Shown piece after piece: positions 10,801-22,900 of a DNA stretch of 64,000 bases. Position 1 is the stretch's first letter. Each line of letters begins with the position of its first letter. Source of the stretch: Lutraria lutraria (lineage: Eukaryota; Mollusca; Bivalvia; Venerida; Mactridae); the NCBI GenBank assembly GCA_964023205.1, contig OZ026835.1, positions 38,723,083 to 38,787,082 of the forward strand, read 5' to 3'. Below the pieces are notes generated by a model. That model saw only the letters and a list, made by a program, of their open reading frames with translations, was not told the DNA's origin and made no database searches. The position numbers and the translations under genes are program-made.

Positions 10801-12236
10801 CACTAAATTGGGCATGAGTATTCAGCAAAACCGACTCTCTAAGAAAAGCACGTTAGCCACTTAAATTTTTCAAAATGGCGGCCATATTTTTCAAGCTGTC
10901 AAAGTAGCTTACAAAGTGCTTACAGATGGTCGGTGGTTCCATCCTTGTATATACTCGTACATGTACCTCGGGTCTCCCTCCACTCAGAAATTCACAGAAA
11001 GTGGCCAAATGACCCTGATTGTCGGTTTCCTCAGAAAGTGTAGAACAGAACAACTTTAGTCAAGACGTGTACATAGTACATACTTATACAATATATATAT
11101 ATTACGTACATTACAAAGATCAAGGTCAGTAATAATAAAAGAAGAGGAAAATATACATTCATATTGCATACCTGAGAATAAAATAATCAGAAATTTATAT
11201 ACCATTTATATAAAACCACTCGTATACTCTACAAACAGGATGTAAATACAATATCATTTTACAAACATTTCATGGACATTGTCGACTTTCGATTCCATAA
11301 AACATACATGACAATAAGTGAATTCCATTATAACAAAACACAGAATAAGCTCATTAAATGATCTCATTTTATAATTATAAGTGTACGAATGAGTTGAGAC
11401 TACAGTATAATCTGATATTAATGGTCCATGTAAACCTTTTGAATTTCGTAATACAGAATAATAGATGAAATCATAGTAAAATGTAAGAACTATATTTAAT
11501 TTGCCCTAAAACAATATTTACATAATTTCTTTAGCCACATCTCGTAAAAATGTTGTCAGATGTTTTTTTCTTATTTTTTTGCAATATCATTGAAGAAATA
11601 CTGAGCTACATTTCTATATGTACTTTGTGGTTAAAAAATAGTTTAGAATGTTTTATTGCTTTTATATAATAAAGGTCAGTTTCACAGATAAAACATCTTT
11701 CTAGGTAAAATAAGACCTACTTGTACATCCAAAAAGCTAATAGGGCTTTAAGACCACACTTGGTATATGAAAAATACTTGCCTCATAATGTAGAAGAAGT
11801 GTTAAAAGTGACCCCAAAGATAAGAGGTCCTTACAGATGAGGGTTTTATAAAATACAGACCGTGTGAACACGGGAGTCTGACACGCTGATTTGTACTTAT
11901 GTTCTTCACAAACATGATGGTGTCAGTTAGTTGTATATATCACTTCAATTTTAATGTATTTACGTGGACTTAAGAAAACAATTAACTGCATTGATATATA
12001 ATTTCTTTATCGGATGTGAAGTTATCCGATGTGTGAAAGTTATCGGAAGTTACACTTATGAATATAAAAGGGCAATGGCAAAGTGTATCAATATTCTTAA
12101 ATGTGCAATCTTTCCTGACTCCATTTTACCTTCGATACAATTTAATTCTAAGAAATCAAACTTTAAGAATTACAAAGGTTTAGTAGTTATATACACCGGA
12201 ACGGGTGATTAAACTGGTATGTACAAAGAGAAGTGT
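10801..12236. other. No gene seen
   Basis: AT-rich sequence without supportable exons or recognisable repeats on either strand. Confidence 0.4.
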
Positions 12237-12382
12237 TCAGTCAATCCTGTAAACAAAAGCCACCATTGAAAAAGACAAAATCTGGCTTTCATTTTGTTCA
12301 AAATAATCACGTTTTTAAAAAATGGTCCTTAATCACTAGGGGTCTTTATTTGGAGGTGCCGCTAACACAGCATTGACTGTAC
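12237..12382. mobile_element. MITE-like element, family 2 (best-preserved copy)
   Basis: It starts CAGTCAATCCTGTAAACAAA and ends CTAACACAGCATTGACTG, giving a terminal inverted repeat CAGTCAATxCTGT. The internal blocks are shared with the other family 2 copies. About 146 bp, non-coding. Confidence 0.6.
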
Positions 12383-12539
12383 ACTATTTTCTACATGAAC
12401 AAAGCTATGCGCTATTGCCTACACATGGTAAAATTTAAAGAACGCTTATCTTATTACCTACATGATTATCAAACATTCAATGTATTATTTACTTATTGTA
12501 AACATAAACAAACGCGTATTTTATTACCTAGAAGTACAC

Positions 12540-12888
12540 TCTTATATGTATATGTGGTAAATATCAACAAACGTACACACTTTTACCAAAGTACGGTAAA
12601 CATTAACGAACGTGCACACTATTAGCAAGATGTTGCAAACAATAGCAAATGTACACTCTAATACGTGTACACGTTTTAAACATACAAAACGTGCACTCTA
12701 CTACGTGTACATGTGGTAAACATTAGCAAACGTACACTCTAATACATGTACATGTGGTTGACATTAGCACACGTAAACCCTACTACGTGTACATGTGGTA
12801 GATATTAGCAAACGTACACTCTACTACGTCTACACATGGTAAACTTTAACAAACGTACACTCTACTACATGTACATGTGGTAAACAAT
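12540..12888. repeat. Minisatellite, unit about 41 bp, left part
   Basis: Recurring GTACATGTGGTAAACATTAG followed by CAAACGTACACTCTACTAC. The array is broken at about 12889 by an inserted element and resumes at about 13425. Confidence 0.75.
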
Positions 12889-13424
12889 GTATAAATATCA
12901 CATCCCACATAGGGTGATAGAACGTAATGTTCACCCGAGACAAGTGATGTCGACCGAGGCGTTAGCTGACATTACTTTGTCAAGGGTGAGCATTGCGTTC
13001 TATCACCCTATGTGGGATGTGATATTTATTTTATTATACCTAACAAAACAATAATTAAGAAAGACAAGAATGCATGCGCAACAAACATGCTTACAATTAT
13101 ACGGTCTTTTCGTATTGGTTGAGTCAAAACACTAAGTCTTCTTCAGAGATTGAAACGAAGCGTAGTTATTTTCGCTGTCAAATTATCTTATGCTAAACGG
13201 GATGTCAAATTATGAGTGGATTTTGATAATCGCCCATTAAAGCGTCTAGGATATAGAACAGATTGACTGAAACACGGCACCCGGTAATATCGCGTTAGCG
13301 CGTGAGGGCAGTGTCGTTATGACAAGCGGGCCGAAATGTAATGTCACAGGGTAACGTTACGGATTGTCACCCTCTGACGTCACATAAGACTGTATAGTAA
13401 ATAAGTCACGTGAGGTATAATAAT
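12889..13424. mobile_element. Foldback element inserted in the 41-bp array
   Basis: The left half is a large hairpin. The arm at 12891-12936 (ATATCACATCCCACATAGGG and on) is nearly the reverse complement of 12983-13029. A second inverted pair, TTATTATACCT at 13031 and AGGTATAATAA at 13413, brackets the remaining 390 bp. Array units stop at the left boundary and resume at the right. No coding capacity seen. Confidence 0.6.
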
Positions 13425-13490
13425 AGCAAATGCACACTCTACTGCGTGTACCTGTGGTAAACATTAGAAACGTATACTCTCGTATGGACA
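13425..13490. repeat. Minisatellite, unit about 41 bp, right part
   Basis: One to two further units (GCAAATGCACACTCTACTGC, GTGGTAAACATTAG) continue the array interrupted at 12889. Confidence 0.65.
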
Positions 13491-15340
13491 ACATTATCAA
13501 TAATTAGAATACTCGGGTGCAAATGGTTAATACCAACCAATACTCATTGTTTTATCATTTTAATCACATACTTTGTACAAACAAGGCAGTGCATATTAAA
13601 GTGATGTACTGTGTACCGTTTGCAGTTTTGCCCTTATAACTGATGCCACTTGAAACTGACACACTAATTGAAGACAGATTATCAAAATATTGAAATGCGA
13701 GCTAAGGGCTGGAACAGTAATAAGAGACGTCTTTATCATAGTACTCCAAATAGTACTTCAATAGTTTGGGCGGAGTTTAAGATCGGGCAAGAAAAATAAC
13801 TAATGATCCACTTTCCATACGACACTGAAAGCCAAAACCAGCATCATTTTCTCTTCATTTCGCTCCAGAGTTCATTTTACACTAAAAGGCGCAAGTCACT
13901 TGATCTTTTGATGTAGCATAATGAAAAGTTGAAAACATAATAATTGACTATTCTTTGCGTATAATTCAGCGCCAGTAAATCCTTTTCGAACTGACCAATA
14001 TCTCAATCCATCTCGTAGAATTCAAGATCAAAGAAATATTCATACACGAGGATTTGTTTAAGCTAGGATATCTATAACACCAGGATAACACCATATATGA
14101 CTATTAGATAATACGCTGTAGACAATATGCGTACTGTTGTTTAAGTATATATACGAACAGTGTTCAGAAGTTTTTGCGTCACTACCGGATTCAAACTATT
14201 TTGTGACGCACCTTGTTATTAAAAAAACAAGGGACGTATAAAAAGTTACGGTGGGGACTAAAGAACCTGTTTCCCTTTTCTTTAATTGCCAAAACTGCTC
14301 CCGAATCATTTTTACGTAATGTTTGATAAATCTACTAACGTTTATTGTGTACCCACCTGTCCTTTAAACAGAATTACAATCCCTTTCAGAAAATGCCATC
14401 TAACGACGTCCAGAATGCGGGTCACCTTAGACTGTCTTCTGTCCTTCAAAATCAAGCATAGTTTACTGTGTAAAAGGACAAAGAATCATTTCCAGATACT
14501 TTGTCTAGGTCTTTTAGATTTTTCCTGTTCGGAACAATTGAGCAGTTTTCACAACCTTTACATAGGCCTTTGCTCTTCTTTCGACATAATTTCTCATATG
14601 CGCTAAAAATTATAACCAATGCATGAAAATGTGCCTTTTACGATGTGCCACGATTATAAACATTCATGCTTTGCACGCAATAAACGAACAATTTGGCATT
14701 GATAAAGTTCACACTTTCCATTCACGTAATATTTGATAAATTATGCGCATATTTTTACGATTATTATCAGAATCTTTAAAACTCCCCTCATACATACATT
14801 TACGCTCGTATATGCGTCTATTCGTAAAACCCAATTATTTAAACACCTTTGTCAGTGTTACAATGGCAACACTAATTTGGACCTTATACATATTTGGCTT
14901 TGTTTTTACGCACAGTTCAGCTATTCGAGGATTCAACAATCATGGTATGTAGATTCTGAGTTTGATTATTTTTATTCATTTATTTGATGACTACCAATAC
15001 CGTTTAAAAAAACATTAGGAACAGTCGATGCATGTATCGGTGCTTTATACTGGGCGCGATAAAGAACCATGTAAATTATTCGAGGTAAAAGTAGGTATAT
15101 AAATGCCTGGTCCTCTTATATCTTACCTCTGCTGTCTCTGTGGCGGTTCTGAAATATCCATAGCGGCTGAATTGGCCGTTAAAGAACAGATAAACATGAA
15201 CATTTTCATTTGCTAGCAGCTCCTGTCTACTATTTCTGATAAAATCAGTCCAATCTATTATTATATGCGATGCAGCTTGTATGATATGATATCTGATCAC
15301 TATGTTATATGTTAAAGACATTGAACATTGTTAATAGTAA
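13491..15340. other. No gene seen
   Basis: Open frames up to about 106 codons occur here but show no family resemblance, splice context or signal; I treat them as chance. Confidence 0.4.
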
Positions 15341-18035
15341 ATGTTGACCATGTTACCGGTTGACCATATTATCAGTTCATCATGTTATCTGTTCACCATG
15401 TTACATGTTCATCATCTGATCTGTCCATCATGTTATCTGTTCACCATGTTACATGTTCACCATGTTATCTGTCCATCATGTTATATGTTCACCATGTTAC
15501 ATGTTCACCATGTTATATGTTCATCATCTGATCTGTCCACCATGTTATATGTTCACCATGTTACATGTTCATCATGTTATCTGTCCATCATGTTATATGT
15601 TCATCATGTTATCTGTTCACCATGTTACATGTTCATCATCTGATCTGTCCACCATGTTATATGTTCACCATGTTACATGTTCATCATGTTATCTGTCCAT
15701 CATGTTATCTGTTCATCATGTTATCTGTTCACCATGATACATATTTACCATGTTATCCGTTCACCATGTTATCTGTTCACCATGTTACATGTTCACCATC
15801 TCATCTGTCCATCATGTTATCTGTTTATCATGTTATTTGTTCACCATTTTACATGTTTACCATGTAATCTGTTCACCATGTTATCTGTTCACCATGTTAC
15901 CTGTTCATCATGTTATCTGTTCATCATGTTACATGTTTACCATGTTATCTGTTCATCATGTTACATGTTCACCATGTTATCTCTTCACCATGTTACAAGT
16001 TCACCATCGTATCTGTCCATCATGTTATATGTTCACCATGTTACATGTTCACCATGTTATCTGTCCATCATGTTACATGTTCACCATGTTACATGTTCAC
16101 CATGTTGTCTGTCCACCATGTTATATGTTCACCATGTTACATGTTCATCATGTTATCTGTCCATCATGTTATCTGTTCGTCATGTTATCTGTTCACCATG
16201 ATACATATTTACCATGTTATCCGTTCACCATGTTATCTGTTCACCATGTTACATGTTCACCATCTCATCTGTCCATCATGTTATCTGTTCATCATGTTAT
16301 TTGTTCACCATTTTACATGTTTACCATGTAATCTGTTCACCATGTTATCTGTTCACCATGTTACCTGTTCATCATGTTATCTGTTCATCATGTTACATGT
16401 TTACCATGTTATCTCTTCACCATGTTACATGTTCACCATCTTATCTGTTTGTCATGTTATCTATTCACCATGTTACATGTTTACCATGTTATCAGTTCAC
16501 CATGTTACATGGTCAACATGTTATCTGTTCACCATGTTATCTCTTCACCATGTTACATGTTCACCATATTATCTGTCCATCATGTTATCTGTTCACCATG
16601 TTACATGTTCACCATCTTATCTGTTCATCATGTTATCTGTCCATCATGTAATCTGTTCATCATGTTATCTGTTCACCATGTTACATGTTTACCATATTAT
16701 CCGTTCACCATGTTATCTGTTCACCATGTTACATGTTCAATATCTTATCTGTCCATCATGTTATCTGTTCACCAAGTTATATGTTTACCATGTTACATGT
16801 TTACCATGTTACCTGTTCACCATGTTACATGTTCATAATCTTATCTGTTCATCATGTTATCTCTTCACCATGTTACATGTTCACCATCTTATCTGTCCAT
16901 CATGTTATCTGTTCACCAAGTTATATGTTCACCATGTAACATGTTTACCATGTTACCTGTTCACCATGTTACATGTTCATAATCTTATCTGTCCATCATT
17001 TTATCTGTTTATCATGTTATCTGTTCATCATGTTATCTGTTCACCATGTTACATGTTCACCATGTTGTCTGTCCACCATGTTACATGTTCATCATGTTAT
17101 CTGTCCATCATGTTATCTGTCCATCATGTTATCTGTTCATCATGTTATCTGTTCACCATGTTACATGTTCACCATCTTATCTGTTCATCATGTTATCTGT
17201 CCATCATGTAATCTGTTCATCATGTTATCTGTTCACCATGTTACATGTTTACCATATTATCCGTTCACCATGTTATCTGTTCACCATGTTACATGTTCAA
17301 TATCTTATCTGTCCATCATGTTATCTGTTCACCAAGTTATATGTTTACCATGTTACATGTTTACCATGTTACCTGTTCACCATGTTACATGTTCATAATC
17401 TTATCTGTTCATCATGTTATCTCTTCACCATGTTACATGTTCACCATCTTATCTGTCCATCATGTTATCTGTTCACCAAGTTATATGTTCACCATGTAAC
17501 ATGTTTACCATGTTACCTGTTCACCATGTTACATGTTCATAATCTTATCTGTCCATCATTTTATCTGTTTATCATGTTATCTGTTCATCATGTTATCTGT
17601 TCACCATGTTACATGTTCACCATGTTGTCTGTCCACCATGTTACATGTTCATCATGTTATCTGTCCATCATGTTATCTGTCCATCATGTTATCTGTTCAT
17701 CATGTTATCTGTTCACCATGATACATATTTACCATGTTATCCGTTCACCATGTTATCTGTTCACCATGTTACATGTTCACCATCTCATCTGTCCATCATG
17801 TTATCTGTTCATCATGTTATTTGTTCACCATTTTACATGTTTACCATGTAATCTGTTCACCATGTTATCTGTTCACCATGTTACCTGTTCATCATGTTAT
17901 CTGTTCACCAAGTTAAATGTTCACAATCTTATCTGTTCACTTTGTTACCTGTTCGCCATGTTGTCTATTAACCATGTTACCTGTTCACCATGTTATCTGT
18001 TAATCATTTTATTTGTTCATCATAGTACCTTTTAA
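15341..18035. repeat. Minisatellite, 16-bp unit, about 168 copies, with higher-order repeats
   Basis: The unit is ATGTTATCTGTTCACC with variants ATGTTACATGTTCACC and TCTGTCCATC. Because 16 is not a multiple of 3, all three plus frames stay open for hundreds of codons with a 16-residue period; these are not genes. Blocks are duplicated at larger scale: about 16625-17180 recurs 560 bp later (35 units), and a segment near 15740 recurs at offsets of 464 bp (29 units) and a further 1520 bp (95 units). The array ends about 1.8 kb upstream of GPCR copy A. Confidence 0.95.
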
Positions 18036-18697
18036 CTTTTTTTCAGGAAAAGTTAATGTTTATGTTAATAATAATGTTTTCATGAATTCTATTCGAAGAG
18101 GATGCAATATGCTACATATGTTATCTGTCTTAGCTTGTTGTTATTATTTAGTATGCCTTCTATCTGGTTATCTTCTCCGTAATGTTACTTTTGGCGCGAC
18201 ACGAACAAAACAGCCGATGCAGTATTAAGTTTGAACTTTATTATCTAACATAAAACATCTTATCTGTGAACGAGATGGTGTTGTATGTTTTTTTCTAGTA
18301 AGAAATTAACGTTTATTTGTTTAAAGGTAACTTCATATTTACCTGAAGAAATCATTACGTCTCGTTCTTGATACTGTTGCTTAAACATTCTCGCAAACAA
18401 TATTTAAAAAATACCTAAATAAATTGACCGTGGATAAATTACGATACCAACACGAGGCAATCACACAATGTCTGTAAAATGATGTTCTCTCCGTATCCAA
18501 GGTAATGTATGTCGTTATAACACGGTAATGTTCAAAATTACCGAAAATGAAAGTATTTTTAGAAACATCCAATTTAAAGAAATAATTCACGAATTATGTC
18601 CTGTTTTAGTGACTTTCTACGCACTGGTACTTTTTACAGACATCGGAGATCTCTACCACCATTACAAAGCTCTGTTTGGTTGTTTACATACTTTTTA
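18036..18697. other. No gene seen
   Basis: Unique AT-rich sequence between the 16-bp array and a SINE; no supportable exon. Confidence 0.4.
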
Positions 18698-18925
18698 TGA
18701 CCGTGGTCGAGGGGTAAGGGTGTCCGCTTTCGGAGTCGGAGATTGAAGGTTCGAACCCCAGTGTAGACTGGGGTAGAAATGATGCGGTCAATTGGTGAGC
18801 CGCCAGCTGGTTAAACAGTAATTACCGTAGGACCATCTCAGCCAGGCGCCCAGTAAAAGAAACGTGTCTCATAAGCCAACCTGGCTGGGCCTATCCATGG
18901 GGGCAACACTATAACTTTATACCTA
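18698..18925 (+). mobile_element. tRNA-derived SINE, family C
   Basis: The tRNA-like head has an A-box-like CCGTGGTCGAGGGGTAAGG and a good B-box (GGTTCGAACCCC, 18748-18759). The body (AGCCGCCAGCTGG, GGCGCCCAGTAA) is unlike families A and B. It is not an intact tRNA gene, because the acceptor ends do not pair. Confidence 0.7.
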
Positions 18926-19649
18926 TCACAATGGCCCTGTTTCATAATTGCCCTATATAAAGTGTTTAATGGGAGAAAAGTAAAAATTCGAATGCACCAG
19001 ATTCACAAAATTCCACGCGCCAGTTACTACGTCACGGATGCTGCTTAATAAGTTGCTGTTTTAGACACGAAATGACTGGTAATGAATGAAGGCGGTTTAA
19101 AGATAAGGAATTTATTTGTTGTAATATATTAACATACTGGAGTGTAAGTACTATGATGTCGAGTTTTTTTTTTACCATTATAACTTGTCTGTGTAATATG
19201 CTAGACAAATACATGCAGGAAAACGTCTGTATATGGAAGTACATTTATTGTAGTAAAACCCTTTTGGAAAAAAAGTGTTTGTAATAATGTCTCTGTTAAA
19301 GTTTAAAGCCCCATTAGCTTTTTGCTGTAGAAAAATACATGCAAAAACATTTAATTGCTGATATTATCCCAAGATAATTATTACCGACGAAACAAGCCCT
19401 TTTTCGTCTGAAAACACACATTTCAATGTGATTTTTGCTTTTGTAAACTTGAAATATGTAGAGCGCGTGACATCACTTTACTACGTGTTCATAGCATGAC
19501 TGCGGGAAAACTCAGGTGTTCTATAAATAGTATTTATTTCAATGATATTGAAAAAATACGATAGTACTTACGGAAATATTTTTTTCTTGCTATAAAGTAT
19601 GCACGGGAGGAAAACACACCGGATTCCTCTGTTATAGAACAAACAGAAA

Positions 19650-19874
19650 CTATTAAGATTAATACATTTATAAGCTTCGCAAATACCGGCAGTTCAGCAC
19701 TTTCATTGTTTTCCGTCGAATTACACAATTAGATATATATATCTAAGTTTAAACTTCCTAAAATTGACCGACAATATGAAATTAGGAGAGTAAATCACGT
19801 GATAAAGGCAAAGAGTGAATATCAAAAACTTGTTCAGTGAAACTTTAGTCGCGTGATGCTAAAGTATTCATAAA
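19650..19874 (+). promoter_or_regulatory. Proximal promoter/5' UTR of GPCR copy A
   Basis: This block aligns with 46730-46907 upstream of copy B (shared ACACAATTAG, AACTTCCT, AATTGAC). It contains a stretch of 24 identical bases at 19828-19851 (including TTGTTCAGTGAAACTTTAGT) ending 23 bp before ATG in both copies. An ATATATAT tract lies at about 19731. The transcription start is not determined. Confidence 0.5.
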
Positions 19875-19992
19875 ATGGGCCGCAGAGGATTTAATCGAAT
19901 CAAGACTGAAGCAGCTAAGAGAATTAACTGGATTTTATTTATTGTCGGATTATCTTTGATAAAATCAGTCATAACTGTTCATAATGAGGATA
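19875..19992 (+). CDS. GPCR-A exon 1: signal peptide
   Basis: It encodes residues 1-39 plus one base. A basic N-terminus precedes the hydrophobic core WILFIVGLSLIKSVITV. It ends in phase 1 at GATA|GTAAGT. The ATG is chosen because copy B starts at the equivalent place with the same leader pattern. Confidence 0.85.
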
Positions 19993-22900
19993 GTAAGTGT
20001 TTTTATATACTGTATTTTCATTTATTTTCGTTGGGCTCAATTTTCGTGATATGTACTAAAATGACTATTTCGTGGGACATAAAGTTTTGCATTTGGACTT
20101 TTGAAAAAAAAAGCATTATCTCTGCATTTAAATTCGTGGGGATTTGATTTGGATGAGCCGATCCACGAAATCCACGAAATTAAATCACCAACGAAAATGA
20201 ATATTTCCACAGTATGATTAATTTTCTGCCTCTGTAATGGATTTTTTCTTGGCTGTGTTTAAATGGATAAGGTATTGTCTTAATTGATATGTTTAGTAAA
20301 CTTTATAATAGTGTAATTAATCGTAGAGTCATTTTTACTGAAGCACGTGACAAAATATCAGAAATTCAGGCTGGTTTCCGAGTAGGATACGTAAAAGTAT
20401 ATTTGTAGCCCTTATTGACGTCGGGAGAGCATTCGATTCAATAAACCGAAGTAAATTATATACAATATTGATAAAAAAATGGCTTAAAACGTATCTCTTA
20501 AAAGCTGTACAAGCTATTAACAAAAATGTAAAAAATGTCACAATGACACTGGCTTATTAGACGATTGTCGAAAAGGTGTAAATTAAGTCTATTCTCATTG
20601 TTTATAACATATATTTATTCAAGTAGTGCATCTCAATTTTCACTGCTGAATTATTGTTTAATTTTGAACATGCTTTGTCTTGTCTAGTAATATCTTTATA
20701 ATGTTTTTTACACGAATGACCTGTAGCCAATGAAATAGCTCAAACGAATTGACAATCAGAGTGCCGGATAAGCTACAGGTACGCTACACTGCATCATTGA
20801 ACACGAACCAGTTTATAAATCAGCTTGCTCTCTAAATGGGGGCTAATTATTAAAATATACCAATATGGGCTCATGTGTTTTACGAGCCCTTTCGAGTCCC
20901 TGTCCGAACAAGTTCTTCAAGCGATATTTAAGATGCAATTATCAGTAGAAAATATTAATTGTATTCACGGTGAAATTGATTTAAGTGATTCATCGTAATA
21001 GTTGTATTCTGTATATAACTAAACAAAGTATACACTATCAATATTTACCAGAAAGGAGACTAACGAATATACTACTAGATTCATATAGTAGAGCAAACAC
21101 TTATAAATGATTTATATAAGCCATAGTTTGTCCTAATTTAGGTATGATTATGATAATTAAGTACAGGAAATAATCAATATACAATAAGAGTTTCGTTGTT
21201 ATAACGAATTGAAGTTCGTAAATGAACTGTTCGTAAATAGTTATTCCTTAAAACATGTTTTGTCTGATTTTGTATAAGAAAAAACATGATAAAGTATATC
21301 AAGCAATCATGTCATACAAGTGTTAACATATACAGTAAGTATTTCAAGAGATCATGTCATTCCAGTATTAACAAGTATTTCAGGTTCTGGTAATTTCATG
21401 CTGGTTTTAACATAAGCATTTCAAATCATCTCGTACAAGTGTTGACATAACATGGATTAACAGACATCACTTATTTGACTAAGATATATAATTATTTGTT
21501 ATAACATCAAAGTTACGATAAATTGTCTTAAAATTTAGACAAGTTGAAGTTTACTATGAGCCGATTGTCCCGTGTACACCACCAGAAAACATATAACATG
21601 AATACTTCTTAATAGTCATCAAACTTGGATCAGAACTGTTTGTTTATGTTGTAGTTGGAATAATAAGATAAACTAAATATACATGTATTCTGGTTGTGTA
21701 CACGGGACAATCGGCTGTTATTATTATTATAATGAATTCTTGAATATTATTTGATTTAATTGTTGTTCGGTACGAACACAAAGTTATTACCATTATCATG
21801 TCAGTCATTATGCCATTTCTCAACAATCGCTTTGTTTCATTTTTCTGCATATCGAACAGCTTCAATTAACCTTCCGCCTGCGAACATAGTTTCAATTTTC
21901 CAATTGCATAACTACAAATTCAAATATTTCGTGCATATAAGTCAATATCAGATGGCTATGCATTATCGTAAACGAGCAACACAAAACAGTCGTAACAAGA
22001 AAAAACTATAACAAAACGTTATAGGTAGACGAATTACAAGAAGCATATGATATTGGTTTATGTTTTTTGTATGAAGTTGCTTTTTAGCTCACATGTCACA
22101 AAGTGACAAAATGAGATATTAGGATCACTCTCCGTCCGGCGTCCGGCGTCGTGCGTCGTGCGGTGTGCGTCGTGCGTCGTGCATCGTCAAACTTTATGTT
22201 GTGACCACACTAGTGGCCACATTTTTAGCTAAATTTTAGCAAAACTGGGTCAGAACGTTAATATCAACAAAATCTCGGACGAGTTCGATATTGGGCCATT
22301 TTCGGTAAAAAAATAGGTCACCAGGGCCAAATAAGGGAAAACCTTGTGAACACTTTAGAAATCACTGTTTTGGCTGGATCTTCATGAAACTTTGTCAGAA
22401 TGTTTATTTCAATAATATGTAGGTCAAGTTTGATAATGGGTCATTTCTGTAGTAAAACTAGGTCACTAGGGCAAATTGCTGGAAAACCTTGTGAACACTC
22501 TAGAAGTCACTGTTTTGATTGGATGATCATGAAACCTTGTCAGAATGTTTGTCTTCATAATATCTTAGACGAGTTCGAACATGGGCCATCTTGAGTCAAA
22601 AACTAGGTCGCTAGTTCAAATCTTATGAAAAACCATGTTAACAATGTAGATTTCACAGTTACTACCAAACTTTGTCAAATCGTTTGCTTTAATGATATAA
22701 CGGTCAAGCATAAATATGGGTCATCTGGGGTCAATAACTAGGTCTCAAGGTCAAATCTTAGGAAAACTTTGTTAACACTGTAGATGTCACAGTTTTAAAT
22801 GGATCTTCACCAAACCTTGTCAGAATGTTTGCCTCAATGATATGTGGGTCAAGGTTGAACATGGGTCAGCCGGGGTAAAAAACTGGGTCACCAGGTCAAA

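Noticed and set aside
14286..14606. 106-codon plus frame
   Set aside because: No family resemblance, no good splice signals in frame, and composition like its non-coding surroundings.
15341..18035. Open frames of up to 433 codons in three plus frames, rich in His and Cys
   Set aside because: They follow directly from a 16-bp repeat without stop codons; the same peptide appears in all three frames, with no splice or promoter context.
18698..18770. Possible tRNA gene
   Set aside because: A and B boxes are present but acceptor-stem halves do not pair and a SINE body follows. The same reasoning applies to all family A-D SINE heads.
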